DNA of 22,989 bases from IMG/VR virus record IMGVR_UViG_3300045009_000227, positions 1 through 22,989 of that record, one strand, 5' to 3'. Both the position numbers and the translations under genes were made by a program. The stretch comes from a virus. The notes beneath the pieces were generated by a model. The model did not search any database and was not told where the DNA came from. It saw nothing but the letters and a program-made list of their open reading frames with translations. Below, in pieces: positions 6,767 to 17,700 of the stretch. Every line of letters starts with the position of its first letter. Within the stretch, counting starts at the first letter, position 1.

Positions 6767-9700
6767 TTACACCTCCACTAAATATGCTGTCATATTTGGT
6801 CCTGAAGTATTTCTAGAATATTCAATATTATACACAACAAATCTTGTATCATCTGCAGTAACCAAATCAAGATTGTCTTTGTCTTTATAGTCTACTGTAA
6901 CCAAATCTCCTATTTGTAAAGTTGGAATAGCAAATAAATTAACTCCTATTGTTTTTTTAGGATCTTTTGTTTTACTGATAATCCAACCCAATAAATCTTC
7001 TGCATCATCTTGAGTTTGTATATATGGACTTTCTAATGAAAATTCATTTTTGCCATATATTAATCTGCTTAATTTTATTTCATCATATCTTGCTTGTTCT
7101 ACTAAAGCAGATGTTGTTATTGAGTTACCTTCAAATTCAGGGTCTGACAAATTGCTTTTCTTTTTAAAATATTCATCTACAGTTAATTCATGAGTTGTAT
7201 CTTGTGTAAAAGTAACTCCTAATATTCTTAAATAATTTCCGCTAGTACTATCTAGATTTAAGAAAGTATCTGTGATGTTAAATACTAAAAATTCTGCTCC
7301 ATAAGAATTTGCTCTAAATCCAGAAACGGTGTATCCTTTTAGTCTATTAAATGTTGGTGCTATTTTAGCATAAAGAGCGGGGTATGCACGATCATATCTA
7401 ACATCAAAATAAGCACATTCACGCATAATAGTTCCAAATTCTTCAAAATATAAAAGATATTTAGGAGGCTCCTGTGCTCCAATATTAGACAAATGTGTAG
7501 CCTGAATCATTCCGCTAGTTCCGTATTTTCTAAAAGATTCTGTGTCATCAACTCTAACGTCTGAGTAAGAAGAAAATAATGTTTCTCCTGTTGCCATAGT
7601 AGTATTTTGAGATACATTATTGCCTAAAGCAAAAATATTTTCAAACATGCATCTAGAAGAGCCACGAACAAATACGGCCATATTGTTATAAATTGGCAGC
7701 GGATCTTTATCATCTATTACTTTTATAAGTTTATTATTAATGTATAAATAAAATCTACGAGTGCTTCCTATGTCTTGGTATTCTACTGACAAATCATATA
7801 CAGTTGGATTTTCTTCTGCAGTTTGTCTGTGTTGACCAGTAAATCTACCATCATCAACCAAAATATTTGTTAAGCCTCCATAAATTTTAATAGGAATTGC
7901 ATTATTGTTTGAAGAGTCTTTTTTTACTTTATAAAAAACAACGTTATTAATTGAAATTTCTGTTTCATTAGTTTTGCTATTACGTCTTAAATATTGTTCA
8001 ATATTATTTTCTGTTAAAGCAACAATTTCAAAATAATATCCGTTATTAGTTTCTGGATTTAGCAAAATTGCAATTCCTCCAGAACCGCCACCAATATTAG
8101 GATTTTGATTAGTTGCAACTCCAGAAACTGTATAATATGATGTGCTTCCAACTGGAGTTTGAGAACGAACTTCGCTGTTTTCAGTTTTTCCTACAATTCT
8201 CATTCTTGTACCAAAATGTTTAAATGGTTGATTTAAGGGTTTGTATACATAAGAAATAAAATTTCTTGCAATTTCTGTAGTTTTAAAAGATGGACCATTC
8301 ATTACAAGTGCAGAAGATTGTATTGTTCCCGCTTGCGTTGACTTTAAATTACTTACTTGCGTTTCTGTTAAATAATTTGTTGCTAAAAAGTTTTTAATAA
8401 TACCATTTCTGGTAGTTTGTTTAGCCAAAATGTTATTTATTCCCGCAGCACCAGTTGTTGTTGCTGGAGCATTAATATCTGAATCCAATGCGGTTGTAAA
8501 TAAATATTCACTTTGCATATCGCAACCGCGAACATTATCCTCATTTGTCCAGTAACTGTTAATGCCAGCAGTATGTTCAGCAATTGTAGTTCCAAATTGT
8601 GCACGACCATGTTGATATACCGCTCCAGATTTCATTCTTGTATTTCCGTCTATGGTTTCATAAAAAGGAAGAGAATATATTCTAACTAAACCAGTTGGAT
8701 ATATTTTTCCATTAAACGGAAGAGATGAAAAATATCTCTGATATTCTTGATTATTACTTATATAAACATTTCCAGTTCCTGTTATATTAAATTCAACTGC
8801 GTCATATCTTATAATTTCTGCATTGGAATATAAGTATCCTTGATATCTATATAGCCAATATGCATTTTCTCCTACGTCTATTACGTTGTTTATAACTGCT
8901 CCATTAGAAACTGTTGGAAGTACGGCTGGAAGATTTGAATTAATTGGAAATACTGCTAGTCCATAACTGCTTGATTTTTGTACTGCATTATTTACAGTTT
9001 TAGTTGCTTCTGTTCCAGATATTTCCCATAAAAGAGATGGTAAATATTTCCATGTTTTTTCTGAATCTAATCTTGTTGCTTGATTTTTTATGCCATAAGT
9101 TCTTTGTATATATCTTGTTGTATAGTTTATTTTCCCATCATTATAAACTTTTTTATCTTGAGAAGCAATTGATAAAATATTAGGAAGATTTCCAGAAGAA
9201 AAATTTTTAACAACTCCTTCATTGCTTTGATTATTAGATCCAGACAAAACAAAATTAGTGTCTCTATCAGTACTAGAAGGCAATAAATAATTTTTGCTCA
9301 TTACAACAAAATTATTATATTCATCAAAAAACATTGCGCTTTGTGTTGCAATTGCAAGTTGTGTTAATACTTCAGCAACGTTTTGATCAGGAGCAACAAA
9401 AAAATATGGAATTATTGGATCTGATTCATTATCAATTCTTCTAAAGACATAATTAGAAAAACCAATATAATCCAACATTGTGGCAATTGCTACACTTAAA
9501 GATGCTTGCGTTATTAACAAATATGGTGCTGGCATTGATTCTAAGAAAAAATAAAAATCTCTTAAGTCTAAAGATACTGTTGCTCCAGTAATATCTGCTT
9601 GTGGAAAACCTTCAGAATATAAACTTTTAATAGGTATAAAATAATCAAATCCATCTACGTTTATAATTTTTTCATAAAAATTAAATTTAATATTTTTTCT

Positions 9701-11092
9701 TAAATAATCTGAAACTATACTATTTTCATTATTATCATTAAACGCTTGATCATCATCAAAAATTGTTAAGTTTCCATTTGAAGCAAGAAGACTTCCTACT
9801 GGAAGAGAGTTATTTCCAAGATCAGATAACAATTTTGTTATTTTATAATCAATTACTTTATTAGATATATCAACAACTAATCTTGGAGACATTTCAATTA
9901 AATCAAATGTAGAATCAAATTTATTCATTACTTCTACAACTATTCGTATTCCTTTAATATATTGAAATTCTCTATATTTTTCAACACTAACTCCATCAAT
10001 GCTATCTGTAAAAGATTGTGGAGATGTTAAATCAGTAACAAAACTAGTTTGATTGTTAATTGTTTCAGATCCTAAAGACCAGCCATATTCAGCATTAAAC
10101 TCTTCATATTCTGTGCCAGTCCAAATATAAAATGTACCAACCTCTCCATCATTTTCAACTACTAAATAAGCATATCCTTCTACATTTGTTTCTGGAAGCA
10201 GGGTATCTGAAGAAAGTTGTTCTGCAAAAATAAATATATCTTTATAGGCATCTGGAATAATCAAACCATATTCTATTTCTACATATCCATCTGAGCCTAT
10301 AATAGGGGTATTGTCTTCATCATCTCTAGTATCAAATTCGTTTATTACGTATAGATTTGTCCAGTTGTTTTCTATTAATCCCTGAATTTTCCAGCGCGAA
10401 GGTGTAGTTTTATTGGCGGTACCAAATAAAGGATCATCAATACTTCCAGTGCTAGTAATAAAAGGACCAAGATCAACATCTCCAACATTTGTTTGCATTT
10501 TGATAACAATTCGATTTGCTGGTATGGCTTCTTTATAAACAACAAAAGGAGCAGCATCATCAATAAAATTTAAACCATTAGATATTTTTTTGGCTATTCC
10601 GTACTCATTTCCACCTTCGGTTCTATAAGATGTAAAATATTTAAATTGATCATTTTTGGAAGGCATGTAGTATCTTGGTCTTTGTGCTAGGCTAACTCCT
10701 GAATTTGCAAGTTTTCTACCAGCAACATAAAACGCCTTATTAATACCAGACCTTGGTCTAAATGGTTTTAAGCAATCTTCTAAAGAATAAATCATTTTCA
10801 TTTTATCTTTAGTTAAAGTAAATTCTTTTACTGTATCATCATCTTCAAATCCACCATCAATTAATACATCTGAGTCTGTAGCGCCAGTATAATAATTTCC
10901 TGCATCTAACTGATCGAAAGTAGATGGTAGTGTGCTATAAATAGATTCAGTTGTAATTGGACGATACCTATAATTACCAATTTTAAAAATATTATCTGGC
11001 ATATTCATATTCCATTCAGCCAGAATTAGGGATTGTGTGTTTATTGTTGCAGATGTTTCAAGATGAGTTTTTAAATCTTCGCTTTCAAACAT
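6767..11092 (-). CDS. Large tail hub/minor tail protein with gp27-like regions and a concanavalin-like insert
   Basis: This 1441-residue protein follows the Dit-like gene after a one-base gap, where tail-hub (Tal-like) genes normally lie. Residues ~520-610 (AEVLTQLAIATQSAMFFDEY and FVVMSKNYLL) match the repeated hub-domain pattern. The C-terminal ~200 residues (IGDLVTVDYKDK, RFVVYNIEYSRN, NMTAYLVEV) close the hub in the manner of prophage tail endopeptidase-like proteins. In between, residues ~945-1160 look like a concanavalin/LamG-like sandwich (NNGYYFEIVALTEN, RRFYLYINNKLIKVIDD). No peptidase or lysozyme active site is visible. It probably forms the tail tip under the tape measure and contributes to host binding. 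Domain borders are approximate. Confidence 0.75.
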   Translation of the reverse strand: MFESEDLKTHLETSATINTQSLILAEWNMNMPDNIFKIGNYRYRPITTESIYSTLPSTFDQLDAGNYYTGATDSDVLIDGGFEDDDTVKEFTLTKDKMKMIYSLEDCLKPFRPRSGINKAFYVAGRKLANSGVSLAQRPRYYMPSKNDQFKYFTSYRTEGGNEYGIAKKISNGLNFIDDAAPFVVYKEAIPANRIVIKMQTNVGDVDLGPFITSTGSIDDPLFGTANKTTPSRWKIQGLIENNWTNLYVINEFDTRDDEDNTPIIGSDGYVEIEYGLIIPDAYKDIFIFAEQLSSDTLLPETNVEGYAYLVVENDGEVGTFYIWTGTEYEEFNAEYGWSLGSETINNQTSFVTDLTSPQSFTDSIDGVSVEKYREFQYIKGIRIVVEVMNKFDSTFDLIEMSPRLVVDISNKVIDYKITKLLSDLGNNSLPVGSLLASNGNLTIFDDDQAFNDNNENSIVSDYLRKNIKFNFYEKIINVDGFDYFIPIKSLYSEGFPQADITGATVSLDLRDFYFFLESMPAPYLLITQASLSVAIATMLDYIGFSNYVFRRIDNESDPIIPYFFVAPDQNVAEVLTQLAIATQSAMFFDEYNNFVVMSKNYLLPSSTDRDTNFVLSGSNNQSNEGVVKNFSSGNLPNILSIASQDKKVYNDGKINYTTRYIQRTYGIKNQATRLDSEKTWKYLPSLLWEISGTEATKTVNNAVQKSSSYGLAVFPINSNLPAVLPTVSNGAVINNVIDVGENAYWLYRYQGYLYSNAEIIRYDAVEFNITGTGNVYISNNQEYQRYFSSLPFNGKIYPTGLVRIYSLPFYETIDGNTRMKSGAVYQHGRAQFGTTIAEHTAGINSYWTNEDNVRGCDMQSEYLFTTALDSDINAPATTTGAAGINNILAKQTTRNGIIKNFLATNYLTETQVSNLKSTQAGTIQSSALVMNGPSFKTTEIARNFISYVYKPLNQPFKHFGTRMRIVGKTENSEVRSQTPVGSTSYYTVSGVATNQNPNIGGGSGGIAILLNPETNNGYYFEIVALTENNIEQYLRRNSKTNETEISINNVVFYKVKKDSSNNNAIPIKIYGGLTNILVDDGRFTGQHRQTAEENPTVYDLSVEYQDIGSTRRFYLYINNKLIKVIDDKDPLPIYNNMAVFVRGSSRCMFENIFALGNNVSQNTTMATGETLFSSYSDVRVDDTESFRKYGTSGMIQATHLSNIGAQEPPKYLLYFEEFGTIMRECAYFDVRYDRAYPALYAKIAPTFNRLKGYTVSGFRANSYGAEFLVFNITDTFLNLDSTSGNYLRILGVTFTQDTTHELTVDEYFKKKSNLSDPEFEGNSITTSALVEQARYDEIKLSRLIYGKNEFSLESPYIQTQDDAEDLLGWIISKTKDPKKTIGVNLFAIPTLQIGDLVTVDYKDKDNLDLVTADDTRFVVYNIEYSRNTSGPNMTAYLVEV

Positions 11093-11093
11093 C

Positions 11094-11744
11094 TTATACC
11101 TCTTCTAAGGTTACAGATATATTCCACATGTCAAAATTATCGCCACCACGTTTTACGACAGAGTAATTAAAATCAACAAAATATACTTCTACAATTTGAT
11201 TATATTGTGCTAGGTGTCCAAAAGAATCATCTATTATTTCTTCATCTGTTTTAAAATTAGCATAGTTGTCGTATGCTAAATACATCCAGAATGGACCTGT
11301 ATGACTGTTATACCAGTCTAATATTGCTACCCCGCCAGCGCCACCATCTGCAGTAAATTCTTGAGATGTTACATTTTTATATGGAGATGCGCCAGTTGCA
11401 TCATCAAAATCTGCTACTTGATAATATGCTCTTGAAGGAAGTAAATTCCATGAAAAATTAATTTGTAATTTATCTGCAATATGATATGAACGCATACGGC
11501 CATTTATTGTGCGCTGACGCTGTTCTATTCTTTGCGGGGTAAAAGAAAGTTCACTTCTATTATGATCAGATAAAATAATAAATTGATTTAATAAATCTGG
11601 ATCTGTTTCTTCTGTATCTGCGCCCACTTCTTGTCCATTGGGAATATAGATCCCATCTGTTAAGGTTCCAGAATTATTAGACCATAAAATTCCTTGAGGT
11701 CTTTGATATCTTTTTCTACCAGTTAAATAGGCTGAGGTTGTCAT
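11094..11744 (-). CDS. Distal tail (Dit-like) minor tail protein
   Basis: A 216-residue protein between the tape measure and the hub, the usual place of the distal tail protein that ends the tube and joins it to the tip. The central strands (DKLQINFSWNLLPSRAYYQV) and the C-terminal MWNISVTLEEV match the beta-rich pattern of actinophage minor tail proteins at this position. The start ATG overlaps the tape-measure stop (ATGA). The classification as Dit is from gene order and fold pattern rather than clear sequence identity. Confidence 0.65.
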   Translation of the reverse strand: MTTSAYLTGRKRYQRPQGILWSNNSGTLTDGIYIPNGQEVGADTEETDPDLLNQFIILSDHNRSELSFTPQRIEQRQRTINGRMRSYHIADKLQINFSWNLLPSRAYYQVADFDDATGASPYKNVTSQEFTADGGAGGVAILDWYNSHTGPFWMYLAYDNYANFKTDEEIIDDSFGHLAQYNQIVEVYFVDFNYSVVKRGGDNFDMWNISVTLEEV

Positions 11745-14700
11745 GATACTCTCTGCCCCCTAACCCTTTGTGAATCTAGGTATTTAATTTCATTCATTAC
11801 AGTTTTTGCTATTTGATTTGCTGAAACGTTTGTTCCGCCAACACTAATGCCAACACTATAATTATACACGTCAGTTGAGTTGTCTTTAATTGATATGTTT
11901 CTTGATGATCCTTTGCCTGTTCCGTAAGAAGGCCTTATCATTGATGGATATTTAGATTCATTGAGCATTGACAATAGTGGACCAAATTGTTGTGCTGCCC
12001 TTCTATTCATTACAAATTCTCCAGGGGTAAGCATGGCAGGTACTGAATCAGACCCCATCCTTCCACCAACAGCAAAATACTCAGGAACCATTCCACCTAT
12101 GTTCATAGGCTTTATAAGTCCACCATACATTTTTTTTGTTTTTGGTTGTACAAAAGGATTGCCTGCTCCATAAGTAAAATTGCTTTTTGGAGCAACTTTT
12201 GGTTGTACAAAAGGATTGCCTGCTCCATAAGTAAAATTGCTTCCTGGCTTTGTTTTATCATTTTTACTTGAGCCACCCTTATCACTACCTCCTGAGCCAC
12301 CCGCACCACTACCTCCTGAGCCACCCGCACCACTACTTTCTGAGTCATCCGCACCACTGGCCATCCCTTTTTTAATAGTTCTAATAACATGAATTGTTTC
12401 TACTGTTGTATTTAAACTAAGAATCGCTTTTAAAAGTTTGTCTGCTGTCTTTCTTGCTGCATCAACTTTGGTTTCATAATCTATCATGTTAACTTTTGCT
12501 ATATCATCTGCAACTTTTTTGTCAGCAAAAAATTGTTTTTGTTGATTAATAAATGCCAAATCTGCATTTTTTTGATCATTTATTTTTTGTAAATTATTTT
12601 GTGCAGCAATTAAACTATCTTGTGCTACTTGCAATTTTCCTTTTTGAATAGAGTAAATTTGATCTTCTAATAAACGAATTGCTGAAGAGGCAGCATTTTT
12701 TTGTTGTTCTAAGTTAAAAATTTGTTGTTCAATTGCTAATTGTCTTTGACTAATTTGATCTTTAGTCATTCCTCCAGCAGTAAGCCCAGCAATTGCCTGT
12801 CCACGAGAAGCCTCAATTCCTGCTTTTTGTTTTTCTAATTGAGATGCGGCTGCCTGTGCTCTTGCATCTTGAACCGCCTGCGCTGCTGCTGCAACGTCTC
12901 CAGATGTTAAGGCGGTAGCAATATTTAATCTTGATTTTTCTTGATTGGCTATTTCTTGATTAATAGAAGATATTTTTTCAAGGGCATTAATTTGAGTATC
13001 ATACTTTTTATTAATTTCATCTGTTGCAGTATCAATTAATTTTAGATTGTTAGAAAGTATTGATCCCTCGTCTTGCAGGGCTTGAATTGGACGATCATAC
13101 AATATTTCTATATTTCTTCTTTTCTTTTCTATAGATTTTTCAATACCGTCAATTTCTTTTTCTATATCATCAACAACCTTTTCAGCATTTTTAACTGCAG
13201 CCTCTCCCTGTTGAATAGAGCCTCTGTATCTAATATCGATAACTTTTTCTTGTAAATCAAGAATTTCTTCTGGATCTGTAATGTAAGACTCTTGTTTTGC
13301 TCTTTGTTTTTGAAGTTTTAATAATTCTTTAAGTTGTGCTACTAATTGTTTTTGACTTTTTGTTGTTTTTGCATTTACAATCATTTCTGCCAAAGCAGCA
13401 TTATTTGACAATTCTGTTGCGGCTTTATAATCAAATTTTAATTTAATTAATTTATTAAATGCTTGTATTTGTTGTTTTTGTGAATTAATCATTTTTTCTA
13501 ATTCATTTTTTTCTTTTGTTGTTGTTGTTGTTGTTGTTGTAGTAGTTGAGCCAGATATTTGTTTTTTTGTTTTTTCTTTAATTTCTAATAATTCGTCTAG
13601 TCTTTTTTGTGCACCTTGAGCAATGTATGGTATATTAGAAACTAAACCGTTTAAAATATCTTGTGCAACAGAAGCATCAATTAAAGCGGCTCGTAATAAT
13701 TTAACTTTTGTATTATAATCTGTAATGTTTTTTGTTGATTTTGCAAAATTTGGATTAATATTTATCAATGCTTCATCTAAAAATTTTAATCCTACTTCTC
13801 CTTTTGGAAGAGTGTTAATTAATGTTAAAACTGAAGACTCATATTCCTTCACTTTCATGTCTGATCTAGCAAATTCGCTAGTTAGGGCAGTTAGGTTGGC
13901 AGCAGTTTCACTTACAGTTATGTTAAATAGTTTTTGTTGTTTTGTGTTTAATTCAATTTTTGATTTGCCAAATCCCGCAACAGACCCGCCTCCTCTACCA
14001 ACAGTAGAAAGTTTTAAATCTGGAACCTTTTTTACACCTTTTGATAATTCCTTATTTAAAGCATCAATAGAATCTTGTGTTAATTTTTTAGCAGCAACTC
14101 TTCCTTCTTCAGTGCTAATGTCAATGTTTTTAAATTTTAATAAAACATTTGTTTTTTCTGATTGTAATGCTAATGCCTGAATAATGTCGTCTATTGTTTT
14201 TTGTGAAAATCCTTGACCACTAAGATCTAAAGAAATTGTTTGAAATGCAGCCAATGCTTCGTCTTGTGTTGCTGTTTTAAGTTGTGCAATATCTTTTTTA
14301 AATGTAGTTAAAAACTCTTCGCCTTTTCTTATTTCTTCAACCCTATTTTTTTGTTGTGCAGTAAGTTGAACTGAACTAACAGTTGCTCCAGATCCCGCTC
14401 TTGGTGTTGGAGTTTCTCCAAAAAGATTTCCTAAAGTTTTAGCCTTTTCTGATGTTATTGTCATTGCATCAGCAAGACCTTCAGTTTTTAATCTTTCTTT
14501 TTCTTTTGCAGCAGCCAATAATTTTGTAATTCCATAAAGTCCGCCAAATGCAACCGCAACTAATTTAAGTGGTCCAGGCAACATCATTAAAGACTGTGCA
14601 ACAAATGCTAAGCCTCCAACTTTCATTCCTATTTCTCCTGCTTTGCCTGGAAGCATAGATGCTGCCATGGTAGCGCCACCAATTCCTGCTAATCCTCTTC

Positions 14701-17700
14701 CACCCATTCCTCTTATGTTTGCAAATCTACCTGAAATTTTAGGTGCTGGTGGTTCTGGTGGAATTATTTTTGGTGCTGCTTTTACTAATTTTTCTTGTTG
14801 TCTTCTGTAAGATTTTTGTATAGCATCTACTGTTGTTGTTCCATATAATTGTGCTTGTGATTGTGCTGCTTTTATAGCGGCTGTAGACAAATTACTTCCT
14901 GACTGTGCTACATTTCTTTGTCTACTATTCATTCCTTGTTCAAGCCCACGAGCAATGTCTTGGCCTATTAGAATTGTTTTTTTAGATGGAGACGCAGCGG
15001 CAGCACCTTGTTTTACACCAGTTACAGTAGACATAGATAACTGTTGTCCTTGATTAAAACCTTGTTTTTGTAATTGTGACAATAAAGTTTGTGACTTGTA
15101 AGAGGTCATTCCTTGCTCATATCCAAATGCAAGCATTTGACTTTTTCTAGATAAACCTATTCTCTGTCCACGTTCTCCTCGATTAATTTCTCCACCAAAT
15201 GCACCTATTGTCGTTATTTGTTTTTGTATTTTTGGTATGGATTGTCTAAATGCTTGAGTTGTTGCCTGTGTCATCGTTTTTTGTAAAGCATTTTCTACAG
15301 CATTATAAAATTCTGGTTCTGAAACAGCCTTTGAACCTGCCAAAGATAGTTGTTGTCCTATATTTTTACCAAATAAAATTACATCTTGCTTTACTGCTGG
15401 GTCAGATGCTGCTGAAGGTAAAAGACTTGTTATACTCTTGTATATTCTTGATGTAGCCAATTCTGCATTTTGTTGAAAAAATTGTCCGCTTTCTGTTCCA
15501 GACATTTGTCCTTTGTTTAGTTTTTCAGGAGCAATAAATCCAAAATTAGTAAATGCTTTTACTCTTGTTGCTTGTGCAAGGCTTCTACTTATTGATGATG
15601 AAACAGCAGAGGCTAATTGTTGAATTTCTTGTTTATCAAGATTTCTACCAGCCGCTCCATGAGAAAAAACCATACCCATAGAATTAGAAGCATTTTTTCC
15701 AATTTCAAATCCAGGAATATTGTCTGCAATTATTCCTTGAATTAATGGTGCATATTTTTCTACAAACTTTGCTGGAATAACCGCTTCTCCTGGAGACAGC
15801 ATTGCTGGAACTATATCTCCTGCGCCCTTTGGTCCTGGTACTGAAACAATACCACTTGCTAATTTTCTACCGCCTCTTGGTGGCATCATCATTCCAGGAT
15901 TATTAAATGCAAAGTTTCTTGCTGCTATGTTAGCAGATTGATATGCGGCAATTAATCTTCTAAGCGCTTCTCTTTCTACATTAAATGTTTGAGTTAATTT
16001 GGCATGTGTTTGATCTAATGAATGTGCGGCTGCTGCGGCTTCTAATTGTTCTGAGTTTAAATATTTTGTTTGTTCTCCAAGAACCTTAGATTGTCCAGTA
16101 AGCCGCAAAAATCCTTGACGTAATATTAATGCACCTTTTAATGTGTTTGCCAAACCATTAGCCAACAAACCAAATGTCATTAAAAAGATAGGTCCTACTG
16201 CTCCTATACCTACTGTTAGTAGGGTTATTAATTTTTTTGTACCGTCTGAAAGATTGCCAAACCTTTCTAATACTTTGCCAACAAACTCTACAATCGGAGT
16301 TGCTGCTTCTAAAAATGATTTACCAACTGGAACAAGAGCAAGTTTAAGATCTTCTACACTCTTTCTAAATTTATTCATAGATGAATCTGCGGTCATGCCT
16401 AACTCTTGTTCAGATAGTGCAGAAAGTTCTTCTACAGATGCGTTTGCTAAATCAAGAACACGAGAGGCCTGATTTCCATCTTTAGCAACGTTAGCAAATA
16501 ATGTTGACAGACGAGCGAATTGAAACTTACCAAACATTTGTTCAATTGCTCTGGCTCGTGAAAGTGGATCTAATCTGTTAAGAGCATTAGCAAACTCAAT
16601 TACTGTTGCTTTCAAATTTCCCTTATTTTTTTCAATAATTGCAGTAGCATTAATTCCAAAACTTTTAAGCATGTCTGATGCTTTGTTAGTTGGATTAATT
16701 AATGCTCCAAGACCTGATTTTAAAGCATTGGCACCTTCTGATGCATTAATACCGCCTTCTTTCATTGCTGCAATAAAAAATGTTAAATCTTTTACATCTC
16801 CGCCAAGTTGTTGAACAACGGGGGCAACTTTAGGAATAGCAGTAGTGATGTCATCTAAAGATACGACAGTTTGGTTTTCTACTGCGTTTAAAAAGTTAAT
16901 TGAATCTGCAAGTTTATCAGATGACATTCCAAAAGCATTTTGTAATGAAATAGTTGTTTCAAGTGCTTTTTGACTATCAATTTGACCCAAAATAGAAAGT
17001 CTAGTTGCTTCTGTAGTTTGACGTTGTAAATCTAATCCTTGGAAACCTGCCGCTGCAGCCTCTGCTGCTAAACCAACAGTAGTAGAAACTGCCACACCAT
17101 ATTTTGTAAATTGTTTTCCAAGTTCTGTTATATTTTCTAATGCTGCCTGTGTTTCAGACTGCGGTGTAAATAAATCTCCATAAACTTTTCTAAATTTAAT
17201 AGTTTGCGCTTCCATTTCCATGAAAGTTTTTGCAGCGGTAGACGCAACTATTGAGAGCGGTATCGTAAAACCAACCATTAATTGACGACCAGCCCATTGT
17301 GTATTTTTACCAAAATTTAATAGATTGGTTGTACCTTGTTTCATTAATTGATTAAATAGTGCTTGTTTCTGTGCTGCTATGGCTGTTTTGACACCATAGT
17401 CTTGCATATTAAGAGCGGTAGGTCTAACAGCAATTGCTTCCATTGCCCCGCTAGCATTACGACCTAATTTTATGTATTGTGTTTGTAAGGTCTTAACACG
17501 CTCTTCTGCTACCTTGCCAATTGTGTCGAATTCTGTTTTAAATAATCTACCAAATGTTTTTGTAGAGGCACCAGCATAGCGGAAGTACTCCCGCATTCCA
17601 AATTTATTTTTTTCTAAAGAATTGGTGAAAGTTTCTGCACTAGTTCTTACAGTACGAAGTTCTGCAGAAAAAGCGCCAATAGAGTTAATACTATTAATTA

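Noticed and set aside
12112-12390. Second minus-strand frame of 92 codons over the tape-measure repeats
   Set aside because: It is a repetitive out-of-frame reading of the Gly/Ser and NFTYGAG repeats, which stay open only because the repeat lengths are multiples of three.
13725-14180. Plus-strand open frame of 151 codons within the tape measure
   Set aside because: It is the complement of a coiled-coil-rich coding sequence with few stops; there is no ribosome site and its composition is typical of an antisense shadow.
16143-16472. Plus-strand open frame of 109 codons within the tape measure
   Set aside because: Antisense to the conserved N-terminal third of the tape measure, with no initiation signals.
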